Shown one piece after another: positions 45,691 through 56,453 of a DNA stretch of 64,000 nt. Numbering within the stretch: the stretch's first letter is position 1; the number at the start of each line of letters is the position of its first letter. The notes under the pieces are model-generated. The model had not been told where the DNA came from and made no database searches. It saw only the letters and a list, made by a program, of their open reading frames with translations. A program made the translations under genes and the position numbers. Source of the DNA: Iris pallida (lineage: Eukaryota > Streptophyta > Magnoliopsida > Asparagales > Iridaceae); NCBI GenBank assembly GCA_029216955.1, contig JANAVB010006999.1:1908431-1972430 (forward strand). The letters run 5' to 3'.

Positions 45691-46990
45691 GAGAGCCGGA
45701 GTTTATTTCCTGACGGCACAACCAGAGTTATTGGCAGATCTTCAGAAGATGGGAATTGAAGTGGTTCTTCCTACCAACGTGGCGTTGATGGCCATTCTAC
45801 AAGTTCAGTCCAGCATAGTTGAGAGGATCCGGATGGCACAGTCTGCAGATTCCAAGATTCAGCGACTCAGAGCAGAATGTAAGGCAGAAAGAAGGCCAGA
45901 GTTGTGCACTCATGAAGATGGTACACTTCGACACGGCACTCGTATTTGTGTACCCAGTGGAGATAACAGACATTAGGTCATGGCAGAAGCTCATAGTTTA
46001 CAGTATTCTATTCATCCCGGTGGTACGAAGATGTACCGTGATATTCGTCAGCACTTCTGGTGGAATGGCATGAAGAGGGAGATAGCCCAGTTTGTCTCTC
46101 GGTATTTGGTTTGACAGCAGGTTAAAGCGAAACATCAGTGGCCCGCAGGACTTCTTCAGCCCTTGCCGATTCCAGAATGGAAGTGGGAGCATGTGACCAT
46201 GGATTTTGTGACTGGATTACCTAGATCCCAAGCTGGTCGAGATGCTATTTAGGTCATAGTTGACAGGCTCACGAAGGTGGCTCATTTTCTTCCATTCAGA
46301 GTTGGTCAGTCGACGGCTCAGCTAGCAGAGATGTACCTCAGGAAGATTGTCAGGCTTCACGGTGTGCCCGTCAGTATTACCTCGGACAGGGATTCAAGAT
46401 TTACGTCACACTTTTGGCACAGCCTGCAGAAGAGTTTGGGAACTCACCTTCAGTTTAGCTCAGCTTATCACCCGCAAACAGATGGCCAATCAGAACGCAC
46501 AATCTAGACTCTTGAAGATATGTTGAGATCTTATACCCTTGACTTCGGTGGTTCGTAGGAAGATCACCTGCACCTGGTGGAATTCTCGTACAACAATAGT
46601 TTCCAGGCCAGTATTCAGATGGCTCCGTTCGAGGCACTGTATGGCAGGAAGTGCAGATCTCCGCTAGCATGGGACGACATCGGAGAGAGGCAGATGCTTG
46701 GTCCAGAAATGATTGCCCAGACAGTTGAAGTGGTCAGAAATATCAGAGATCGTCTTCGAGTGGCCCAAGATCGCCAGCGCCATTGGGCCGATGCTCATCG
46801 CCGTCCCTTAGAGTTTGCTATCGGCGACCATGTATTCCTTAGGATCTCGCCTAATCGCGGCGTCATTCGCTTTGGCGTACGGGGAAAGCTTAGTCCTAGG
46901 TATATAGGGCCGTTCGATATCCTAGAGCGAGTAGAAGATGAATCCTATCGTCTCGCTCTTCCGTCGTCGCTAAGTGAGGTGCATGATGTA
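45691..46990 (+). pseudogene. Tekay integrase
   Basis: Zinc-binding region: HSLQYSIHPGGTKMYRDIRQ followed by a decayed CxxC (stop in place of the first residues, QQVKAKHQ). Core: [25 protein letters not shown] and [12 protein letters not shown] give D, D, E. The C-terminal GPF/Y-type region has RGKLSPRYIGPFDILERV and LPSSLSEVHDVFHVSQL. Stops at about 46250 (TGG-to-TAG), 46505 (CAG-to-TAG) and 46557 (TGG-to-TAG). Confidence 0.94.
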
Positions 46991-47242
46991 TTCCATGTGT
47001 CCCAATTATGACGGTACATCCCGGACCCGAGCCATATCCTGGACCATTCGGAACTGGTTGTTGGTACCAACCTTTCGTTTGAGGAGAGACCCGTGTCTAT
47101 ATTGGACCGAAGAGAAAAGATACTCAAGAACAAGACTATTAGCTTAGTCCGTGTTGCTTGGGGTCATCACTCTCTAGGTGAGTCAACGTGGGAGCGTGAG
47201 GACGATATCCGATCGCGATATCCTGACTTGTTTGACTCGTAA
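46991..47242 (+). pseudogene. Tekay chromodomain
   Basis: In frame after a TGA at 47009 (CGA-to-TGA). The segment PVSILDRREKILKNKTISLV, VAWGHHSLGESTWEREDDI and RSRYPDLF is the chromodomain of plant chromoviruses. It lies at the integrase C-terminus and is thought to guide insertion to marked chromatin. It ends at TAA 47240-47242. Confidence 0.92.
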
Positions 47243-47409
47243 GGTATAATGTCTTTCATATGCCTTATGTTTCCATCCCTTGCTTGCATGTATGATTGTT
47301 TGATTGTTCGCTTAGTGTAGCTTGTTTGTGGATAGTATAGCTGGCTCTTACATCTCTAAGCATCTTGATTTAAATTTCGAGGACGGAATTCTTTTAAGGT
47401 GGGTAGAGT
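47243..47409 (+). other. Tekay 3' untranslated region and polypurine block
   Basis: Short non-coding stretch ending CGAGGACGGAATTCTTTTAA then GGTGGGTAGAGT next to the LTR. The block matches both LARDs. Confidence 0.8.
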
Positions 47410-50127
47410 TGTAACGTCCTTATTTCGGGATACGTCTTTTTGATTAAGCCTACTTGTATTTTGGACATGTATTTTATTTTTTCGGATTCTGGCCTGTAAT
47501 TATATTTTGGCTCGACTTGCGGATTTTAGTTTTCTCGTAAAATGGGTTTTTGGACCTGGCGTGGTTTTATTTTGTGGAGAAGGATTTGGTTTGCTTTGCT
47601 TTGCATTGGACCACACTTAGTTAAACTCCACCCTCAACACAACACAACCCCCCTCATTAAAACCCCACCTAACTTTCTTTCTCCTCATAACTTCCATTAA
47701 TTTTCTTCATCTTCTTGTTTCTTCCTCCACCAACACAATAGGCAAGTGCACCTTGCCACCAAATAAGTACCCTATTTTATTTGTCCATTAGCTAGATTAG
47801 GCCATGGTGAACAACATTAGAACTTGGCATTTTATGATTTGGTGCTTTCATTTTTTTAGATCTAAGTTTTAACCATTTTTTGGATTTTCTTGGTTTTGAT
47901 CTATTAAACTTAGATTTTTCCTTGTGTTTGAGGCTTCCATGTGGAAGAGAATTCAATTTTACACAAGTTAGAACTTTGAAAATCCAAATTTCGTCTTGAT
48001 TCTTGAGGTTCTCTTCTCAGCTTGCTGGAGAAGATGATCCTCGGCCTGCGCTCTTTAGTGCAAGGCTGAAATGCGTAACCCCCTCCTCGGCCAGCGCTCT
48101 TTAGCGCTGGGCTGGTCCGCGCTGGCGCTCTTTATCTCCAGCGCAACCCGACCCCTCTGCGCTTGACCTCAATGCAGCCGACTCCTCGCGCAACCCAATT
48201 CTGCGCAGCTCACTCCCATCGCGGCTTGGCTCCAGCGCAACCAAATTCTAGCGCAGCTCACTCCCTGCGTAACCCGACCCAGCACAAGTCGACCTCAGCG
48301 CAGTTTATCCTCAGCGCAGTTCATCCTCAGCGCAGTTCATCCTCTGGCGCAGTTCACTTCCCTTGGCGCAATCTGATCCCCAGCGCAGTCCATTCCCCTA
48401 GCACAATCTTATCCCCAGCGCAGTCCATTCCTCTAGCGCAATCTGATCCCCTGCGCAACCTGTTTTCCTATAGTAATTTGGTTTTATTTTTTTAGGCTTG
48501 GCTTCTCTTTTGTGGATTGTAGTTTTGAGATCTTTTTCCACACAACATGACTGTCTCGACCCAATACGACCTGGCACGGTTTTCGATGCTTTGTTCATGA
48601 CTAGTACGGTTTTCATGATTTCTGTGATTTATGATCCTAGTGCTTTCTGATCTTCTTGATAGTGGCCCGTGGCGGCGCACTCCTGACTTGTAACTTGTAA
48701 CCTGTAATTCATAATTAATCTTGCTAACTGGATAACTTGACAGTGGCCCGTGGCGGCGCACTCCTGACTGGTAACTTGACTTGACTTGATGTTGTTGCAA
48801 CGGCTAACTTGACTTGTATAACCAACTCTGACTCCGTGGTTGTTCATTCTTGTTGTTTCGTGAAATCCACTCGTCTTGTCTCATCTTGCACCATGTCTAG
48901 GACGTGACTCCCTGGTTACCACGGTCAGGGATTCACACTGAATATGGATTAGGCTAATGACTAGATCAAACTATAGTTCATGGAGAATTCCAGTCACAGG
49001 CGATTTCGTTATCTGGGCGCTTTAATGGACTTGTAGCCTGCCGACGAGTAGGGCACATTTCCAGCACACTGTCATGTGTTGCACCCTCTAAGTCACCTAA
49101 GGGTATATCGTCTCCTGGGCGATGTACCCAACCATACTCTCAACCCGCGGAAGGATAACTGGATAGTCTGCAGGGCTTGAGACTGAGAAATTCTTATTTG
49201 CATATTGTTAGTAATCAGGCTTGTGATAACCCTAGTTAGTTAATGTAGTAAGCCGTAGTATTTGCTTGGCCGCTTGTGAATGGATGGTGTCCAACCCTAC
49301 CCTGTCTAAGTCTAGTCTAGTCCCAGTACCTGGTATCTCCTGAACATGTTTGTTTTACTTATCTTTAACAATAATTGGGTAGAGACAAGGTGCTATTCAG
49401 GCGAAGGGTTACAACCCCGGTCCTTGTTTGGTTTAAAGGTTGTAACCTGGCTCCCGGAATGGTTCCACGTCCCTAGTCATTTATTGTCCTGTTGTACTCT
49501 TTATTACTTGTACTTTTCTTGTGATCTGATATGCTGGCTTTTGTTCTTATTTCGTGGCCTCCTTGTGGCACTTGCTCTTTTCTGGGGTTTAACCCAGCTG
49601 GTTTTGTGTGGCCAGATTTTGGAGCAGCTCCCGAGGATCTACCGAACCTCCAACCCAATGGTGGCGACTAGAAGGAACCCGGGCTACGAGTGGGTTTTCC
49701 ATTTTGTTTCGCTCACTACATTGTAAAATTATTCTTTTGAGGCGCTTAGCCGACGAGCACCTGTTAGCTCGATGCATATTTACTTACTGTCTGCCTACGG
49801 GCTGTAAACATGATTGACAAATCCTAGGGTTGATCATGTATGACTAAACTCTTGCTAGTCCTCGTATTTTGTACGACTAGCTTCATGATCAGCTGAATAT
49901 GTAATATTTGGGACGCCTTTTATTGTATATTTGGTGGTCTAACATCTTGTAACTCTATTACTTACTTGAGATTGAGACAATAGGCTTGACCTTAAGAGAC
50001 TGTTGGCTTGTATTAAACCCTCATATCTAGACAGCCGTGACCGTTTAGCGAGGTGAATTCCATTTTAATATACGTAGCTGGCTATGTACGCCCCTGCTCT
50101 CCAGTATTCTGTTTCTGGGGCGTCACA
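47410..50127 (+). repeat. Tekay 3' LTR
   Basis: TGTAACGTCC to GGCGTCACA, followed by the GTGTA duplication. It differs from the 5' LTR by scattered substitutions and small indels, for example one missing TTGGT repeat near 47590 and a roughly 60-bp loss before 48001. Confidence 0.95.
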
Positions 50128-50132
50128 GTGTA

Positions 50133-50473
50133 GATGGCACCGCCATGTACTCATGTAGCCATGGACGACCCAGTAGGAGGTTGTAGTTGACGTCGGCGTC
50201 CACGACATAGCAAGTCACCTCGGTTCTGAGGTTACCGATATGACACTTTAGGCGTATTTTGTCCAGCAGCTCGCTTTTGCTAGCATTGAAGCCACTGATT
50301 GTTGTGTTGAAAGGCGCCAGTCGGTACATTGGGATCCCTAGTGTTGAGAGCAGCATCTTCGGGATGATGCTGAGGGAAGACCCCGGATCGATCTGAATCT
50401 GCTTCACCTTGACAGAACCGATATACCCTGTATAATACAGCGACCTGTTGTGTCGGTTGTGTTTGAGCAGCAT
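50133..50473 (-). pseudogene. Tat-like aspartic protease, N-terminal part
   Basis: On the minus strand: LYYTGYIGSVKVKQIQIDPG then SSLSIIPKMLLSTLGIP, with IDPGSS in the place of the D-(S/T)-G catalytic motif. It continues to NYNLLLGRPWLHEYMAVPST, where the Tekay element is inserted. It resumes at 39658 and would cut the gag-pol polyprotein. Confidence 0.92.
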
Positions 50474-50476
50474 GTC

Positions 50477-51271
50477 TTATTGGGTAAAGGTTATGTTGGG
50501 GATTACTTCATCCGTACAATGACAGTGCGTACATATAGTCAGAGTATCCTCAGGCTGCTTGACCTGGTTGATGAAGGACTCAGCATCCTTCAGGGCTTCA
50601 CAAAGAGCTTCACGAGTGTCCTTGGAAAGACGAAGGAGCTCAAACAGAGATAGGCGGGCAGGAGTACTGGCAAGTTGTGCCAGTATGTCGAAGTTGTGGG
50701 GCTTGGCTAGCCCCGAAGCATTCTCCTTTCGTAGAGGCTTGTCGAAACGGGCCTCTGCATGCTTCTGCTTATTGGCTGCTGGGGGCTTAGATGGGCCCTC
50801 TTCCTGGGCAGCAGGGACGGTGCAAGGAGGCACCACCTCGACGGCAGCTTTGTCGGATTGGGCATTCTGATGTGAACGCGTATGTGCAGAAAGTGCCTCT
50901 TCCGCAGAGGAAGAGACCATGCAGCAAGACTTGATCTTCCTGCCCTTAGTTTTGGAGGCAGAGCGTACCTCCGGTTGAGTAACCTCGAAGACGAGATCAT
51001 GGTGAACCCACAAGACCTCTCCCCGAGATGTGGTGAGTGGGATGAGTCCACTCACGTTGTCACGAGTAGGCGGTAAGTTAACCACCTCCATTGTCGCCTT
51101 TGGGATGGGGACGACGCCATCTTGTGTTGTAGTTGACTACAAGGTGCCAAATTGGAGTGACACCAAGTTGGCCGAGACCGTTTTCTCCTCGTAGTCGATG
51201 GAGATGACATCCGTATTGATCATGTGCTGGATGTAGTTTTTGAGGACGTAGCAGTCTTTAGTTGGATGTCA
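50477..51271 (-). pseudogene. Tat-like gag C-terminal and spacer
   Basis: In frame with gag after a stop at 51269-51271. It begins with HPTKDCYVLKNYIQ, the remnant of the usual Gag Cys-His segment with HYHRFV before the stop. Then come two more stops and a spacer with KPHNFDILAQLASTPARLSL and FELLRLSKDTREALCEAL, a block normally found just before protease in Tat elements. A stop at 50474-50476 separates it from protease. Confidence 0.85.
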
Positions 51272-52513
51272 GACAAACCGATGGTAGTGACAGTACCTCG
51301 GATTGTCCACTTTCCTAACCTCGTCGGGATGCTTCGGGTCCGGCAACTTGATCTTGTCACCCTGCTGCAGTATCTCAAAGAGTTGCAGGATGTCTTCATC
51401 GTTGAAAGAGTAAACCTCCTTTGGCCTTGGTGCAAGTGGAGGTTTCTGAGTAGGTGCTGATGCACCTTTGGAGGCATTGATAGTCAACGCTTGTTTCCCC
51501 TTTGTCTCTCGTCCGGAGTTGTTGGCAGCAGGCCGTTTTCCCTTGTCCTTAAAGGCAGGGAAACTAACTCCCAGAAGGCGAGCATTGGACGCCTTCTTTT
51601 CTGCTGCTTCGGCCTCGATGATCAAGGAACTCCAGTCGGGAGGAGGAGTAGAGTTGAGCCAGAGTTTGACTGTGGGCAGCATGTACATGCTACAGGAGGA
51701 GAGGAGTGCATGTTCTGGCATGCCCGGGGGCAGTCTGAAGCAGGCCTGTCGGAAGCGTTCGATGAATACTCGAACTGTTTCCTTCTCCTTCTGGCGTATC
51801 TCTATGAGGGACGCCATTGTCATGTCCTTCCCGCCGTCGTAGAAACGGTCGAGGAAGAGACGTGTCAAGTCGTCGAAGGAAGAAATGGAATTATCGGGGA
51901 GACTGCAGTACCAGTCGTACGCCACTCCTTTCAGTGTCCCGACAAATATGCTGGTGAGTAGTGCATCCTCCTTCGGGAGATGTCCCGTTTGAGACTGGAA
52001 GTACGTCAGATAACGACGTGGAGAGTCCTTCCCGTCGTATGGCATCAGTGTTTGTGGTTTATACTTAGGAGGATAAACCACTTTGTTCCACTCGAGGGGA
52101 TATGGTTGGGAGATCCCCATCTTTTGGTGCTCCTCTTGTCTATTCTTGGACTCAAAGCGCTCGCTCAAGTCCCTGATCATCTCGACCACGTCTTCCGTGG
52201 ATCTGGGAGTCGGGGAAGGTGGTACCACCTGGAGTTGAGCATTTGAGGGCTCCGACGTCCGTGGTGCTTCGCGGTGATCTCTATCAAAGGATACCCGTTG
52301 AAGGGGTACACTTGATTCTCCATTGGCCCCTGGGTCAGGACCGGTAGAAGGCGCTCTGGCCAAAGCGGACCGTATTTCAAATACTGCTTGAGTCAGTGTT
52401 TGCATGGAGGCAAAGAGGGTCTTGAGTCCTTCCTTCAGGGTATCCATGCGCTGGACGAGGTCAGCTGGCGGCGCATCATGCTCGGTATCACCTCCAGTCA
52501 TGTATACTGTCAT
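51269..52513 (-). pseudogene. Tat-like gag capsid
   Basis: ATG at 52513. A charged N-terminal part is followed by the gypsy Gag core: MPYDGKDSPRRYLTYFQSQT, FVGTLKGVAYDWYCSLPDNS, FDDLTRLFLDRFYDGGKDMT, IRQKEKETVRVFIERFRQAC and IIEAEAAEKKA. A basic tail leads to YCHYHRFV. The 414-residue piece is open throughout. The same frame runs upstream through two stops to 54163, so the pre-gag ORF and gag may once have been one polypeptide. Confidence 0.93.
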
Positions 52514-52594
52514 GACATGGCTGGAGTCGGATGGATCAGTTGAGGCTTCTCTTTCAGCCTCACTCTCCTGTAGGGGAGTTGCCTCTCCTGGAGC

Positions 52595-54163
52595 TTAGTA
52601 CTGGCTACCCCCAGCTATGTTTTGGAGGACACCCTCGTCTTCGAGAGAAGTATTCGACAGGGCCTGATTACCCTCAGTTCTGTCCTGGAGGTCTTTGTCT
52701 TCGGGACGCAGATCCACAGGGGATAGACTACCCCCAGCTACGTCCGGGAGGCTGATTTCGTCTCCAGGATGAAGATCCACCCCAGCTGTGCTTTGGAGGA
52801 CATCTTCGTCTTCAGAAGGAGGATCAACGAGGGCTTGACTACCCCCAGCTTCCTCCAAGATCTTATTTCTCCTCCGAGTGCCTTCGAACACCCCAGAGGA
52901 CGGGACAGTTGTCCTGGTTTTCCTCGGCTGGCTCTTGGACGAAGACGAGGAATTGCCAGTCGCCTTTCGGACTGACGAGGAGTTAGAGATCACGTTGCAT
53001 GAAGCAACCTTTAATTCTGGCTCCTTTTTTGTTGACACCTTCTTCTCGAGGCGACGTCAGAAGGGTGTTGATGATTGCAGCTGCTGGAACACCGACTGTC
53101 TTGGTGGAACTGCTGCCTTGCAACAGCAGTTGATGGTGACTACAGCACAGGTGTGCCCTGTGAGGGGCACATTGTGCTTGTCAGTCGACTCTCCAGATCG
53201 GCGTTTGTGAGTGATCACGTTACATAAATCGTTGGAGGAGAGTGCCACCTTCGCACCCCCATCAGGCGCATGGCAAGGCCAAGCGCCGGGGTGGTCCAGT
53301 GAATGATGTGCCCCCTGATCCAACACCAAACAGGCGCTCGGATCAGTTTTGGGGGAACAACATTTACAGTGACTTGAACGAACCTCAGACGCACAACCAG
53401 TGGAGGCGCGGGAGTTCAAGACCACAGGGTTTGCCTTGCTCGACTTGGTTGTGAATGCAACAGATGCGCCCAAGTGAGGTAAGGACTTTGAAGGTCGACT
53501 CATTTCTGGCGCAGAAACACCCGAGTTGACCTTATACAGCTTACCATCAGCAGCACGCATGATCGTGAGCGCATGCTTCTGATTTGTTGCCGGTATAGCA
53601 CGTTTGAGGCGCATGGCCCGTGCTGCCTTGGACTTCTTCGTACCAGCCCGCTGGGGCGCATAGTACTCAGAGTCCAAATTCTCCTCACCACTACAGCGAG
53701 TGAGTTTGTCAAAGACAGAGACCTTCTGTGGTGCATCAGTGGTGATGCACGGGACATTAGCTGTGCCCCTGCTCCGTCGGCGCATCTTCCTCGCCTGAAA
53801 GGGAGATGGCTGGGGAATATGGTCAGTCGCACGTTTCTCCGAGAGATGCGCTGCACCGGTGGGCGCATCTTGGTTGCTGAGGACATCAGCAGGAAGGAAA
53901 GGCTGCATTGGCGTATCCCCTTCGGTGGTGGTGGCAGAGGCGTCGACCTTGCGCACCCAGACCCGACGAGTCTTCTTCGGCTTCGGCAGCCGCTTCGAAG
54001 GACTCGCACTGCCTTCAGAGATGAACTCCTCATACGCCTGTTGATTGAGGCGTACGACCAACATTTTATGGGAGGAGCCCACCTTCACGTCGTCGGATTG
54101 CGATACAGCTTTCTCGGTGGAGGAGAAAGAAGTCTCCAGCAGAGTCGCCAGCTTATTTGCCAT
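52595..54163 (-). pseudogene. Tat-like pre-gag ORF (ORF1-like), starts inside the LTR
   Basis: Open from an ATG at 54163 to a TGA at 53057 (368 codons; the stop fits CGA-to-TGA), then open again in the same frame to a stop at 52595. The first four codons lie inside LTR B, and the next six or so encode the primer-binding site, giving the start MANKLATLLETSFS. The protein has QQAYEEFISEGS, several basic stretches (PKPKKTRRVWVRK, RKMRRRSRG), a Cys-rich part near the C-terminus, and in the second piece a repeat of SLEDEGVLQNIAGGSQ-like units of about 30 residues. Extra ORFs before gag are known in Tat/Ogre elements. I recognise no domain. GCGCATG words are frequent in it. Confidence 0.75.
54135..54150 (-). 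promoter_or_regulatory. Primer-binding site next to LTR B
   Basis: TGGCGACTCTGCTGGA on the minus strand, three bases from the LTR end. It starts with the TGG that pairs with the CCA end of a tRNA. It is not the Met primer site. The tRNA was not identified. A second copy follows LTR C (56450-56435). Confidence 0.7.
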
Positions 54164-56375
54164 TAAAATTGTATTATAGCAAATTTTAATACAAACAGAA
54201 CAGTGTTACAATGTAGGACTTAGATGTAGTCCAAGGAGTACACTTTTGTTTATCTGGGTCCTTTGTGCCGATGGAGCGAGTGGTAATGTGTTGACTCCGT
54301 TGACGATCTGACGACGGTTCTCGGTTCTCTGAAGGTTTGGATTGCTCTGGGTGTTGGAGCTTGCTGAGAGGAGGAAGATGTTGAGTGTCTGTATCTGCCT
54401 TTCTGTGTATGCTCGCAGGTCTGCCTCTGTATATGTATGTCGGTGCTTGTCTGATGTGTGTGGAAGAAGGAAATGATCCCTCTATTTATAGTCTTGCAGG
54501 TTGGCTGCTCATGCGCGCATATGTAGGATGTGCCTGTTTGTGGGGATGCCACGTGGTGGTTGCTGATGGAGGCACATAAATGATGTGCTCTATTTGAGGA
54601 GTTGAACCCTTCCTATTGCCTTTGTGGGCTGCGGCTGAGCTGACACGTAGCAATGGAGAGGATCTTTCAGTTGCTGAGATCTTTGGGTGATTAGCACCCC
54701 TTCATAGGCTGAATCAAGTCAAAGGACACGTGTCGTAGGTCCGTGGCTCGAAGATCTCGGATTTGGTGGAGAGTGATCTGATAGGATGCACCTGGGACTG
54801 GGCGCATGAGGAGACTTTGGCTCGTAACCTTTAGGAGTCACGAACCAGTCGGGGCGCATGGCTTTTGAGGCGCATGCGGGCCTTCAATAGTGAATTTGAC
54901 TTCTGTCTTTAGGGATCAGAGAAAAAGTCTGAGGCGCATAGCTTTTGAGGCGCATGCAGAGATTTGGGCGTATGGCTGCGGAGGCACATACGAGATGGTT
55001 GGGCGGCCACGTGGCTTGTAACCACCGAAGAAGAGTAATGATGATGCTGACGTTGGTGACGCTTCGTCTTCTGAGAAAGCAGTCAACTGTTCAGTCCTCG
55101 GGGGACGTACTGCCAACTCTGTCGGTCTTCAGCATTTAACGTTCTTTGACGGGTGATGGGCTGTTGAGTGGGCGCATCGATCGGCGTTCCACTAGGCGTA
55201 GGGGGACGCATGGGGGTGCATCCTCGTAAGGCGCTTGGTGTTGAGGTACGCATCTGTATGATACGCGATCTGACCGATGCATCCGTTTGCTATTGGTCCG
55301 ACTGTTACGTTCTTCGAGTGCTTTTAAGTAGCCATTTTTGACTTGGCTGAATTCGAAGCGTCAGGTTCATCACCATTTAATACAAATTCGTTATACGGGA
55401 TTCGGAGAGCCAGCCACTTGGTACATGGGTTTGATTTGCTCGGCCTATAAATAGTGGCATGGAGAGGGTTTGCTTCTCGTTCTCTCACGTCCTCCCGAAA
55501 TGAACTTGTTTGTCCGAGCGCATTCTGTTGACGAGATGCTCCCGAAGGTGAAGATGCGACGCATTGTCTTTATTGATGCACTTGAAGGTGACTGTTACAT
55601 CCAAAAGTTGGAGTCGAGGGCTTCTGAGGCAGGCAGAAGGTGCCTGTTGCATCCAAAGATCGGGTTGCTCGAGCCTCGTCTCCGTTATACTGGAAGAGCC
55701 GCAGATCGGAATTGTGGTGCTTCGATCATCTTCCTTGGGCTTTGGGAGAGCTCTTCCTCCCGCTAGAGTGGGTGTTGCCCATTCTGGTTGGGTTTGAAAG
55801 CTGCTTCTTTAGCCGCGGGTCGATTGCGGTGCTCTTTTCTTCGTTGGTTTGAAGAGCTCTTCCTCCAGCTAGGGGGTTGATTGCCAACCCTACATTCTGC
55901 TCAGTAAGTCGAAGTCATATGTTAAGACTTCACGATGCATATAACTGAGACTCTAGAAGAGCTACGCTTGACTGGAGGATGCGCCTAACTGAGACGTTGA
56001 AGGATGCGCATGACTGAGACGCTGAAGGAATGCACATAACTGAGGATGCACATAACTGAGCTGCTGAAGGGATGTGCCTGGCTGAGAGCGCATGGTGAGA
56101 TACGCCTGGCTGAGAGCACATGGCGAGATGCGCCTGTTTGAGAGCGCATGGCGAGATGCGCCTGTTTGAGAGCACATGGTGGTTGCTGTGTCTAGCTGTA
56201 GACTTAGGGTCTTTTCTTTGTAGAAATTCTCCTTTGTACAGCTCTTTTTTAGACATGTAATAGACTTTTATATGAAATAAAAATCCTCTTTCAATGTCTA
56301 TATTTTTGCTTTATTGTGCCAAGTACTTCATCTGAGCTCCCTGGCGCATGTGAGGTTTAGGCGCAAGTAATGTTT
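54154..56375 (-). repeat. Internal third LTR (LTR B), truncated
   Basis: It is homologous to LTRs A and C, but lacks about the last 30 bp at the plus-strand right end (the TGTAGAAGC start on the minus strand). It runs instead from GGCGCAAGTAATGTTT into a copy of the internal region. Its left end reads TATTTGCC rather than TGTTTGCC. In 55715-55850 it differs from both A and C, which agree with each other there. Its sense TATA is at 54491-54482 and its antisense TATA at about 55445. Confidence 0.9.
55500..55766 (+). other. Antisense ORF in LTR B
   Basis: Starts MNLFVRAHSVDEMLPKVKM, as in LTR A, open for 88 codons; the C-terminus differs because LTR B diverges after 55715. A plus-strand TATA box lies about 55 bp upstream. 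No known domain. Confidence 0.3.
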
Positions 56376-56453
56376 AGCCCACCTTTACGTCGTCGGATTA
56401 CGACACAGCTTTCTCGGTGGAGGAGAAAGAAGTACCCAGCAGAGTCGCCAGCT
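56376..56453 (-). repeat. 78-bp duplicate of the element's internal start
   Basis: It matches 54076-54153 over its full 78 bp without indels. It includes the primer-binding site (56450-56435) and the first 25 or so codons of the pre-gag ORF. It lies between LTR C and LTR B, so two LTR-plus-leader units stand in tandem. Confidence 0.9.

Larger units (their letters stand above)
39659..50127 (+). mobile_element. Tekay-type chromovirus (Ty3/gypsy) nested in the Tat-like protease
   Basis: The LTRs are 39659-42416 (2758 bp) and 47410-50127 (2718 bp). Target duplication is a perfect GTGTA at 39654-39658 and 50128-50132. Both LTRs start TGTAACGTCC; they end GCATCACA and GCGTCACA. The domain order is gag, protease, RT, RNase H, integrase, chromodomain, in one plus-strand reading frame (about 42620-47242) interrupted only by stop codons, with no frameshift. 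The C-terminal chromodomain and the long LTRs point to the Tekay (Del) clade. The polypurine block is at 47386-47409. Confidence 0.95.
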
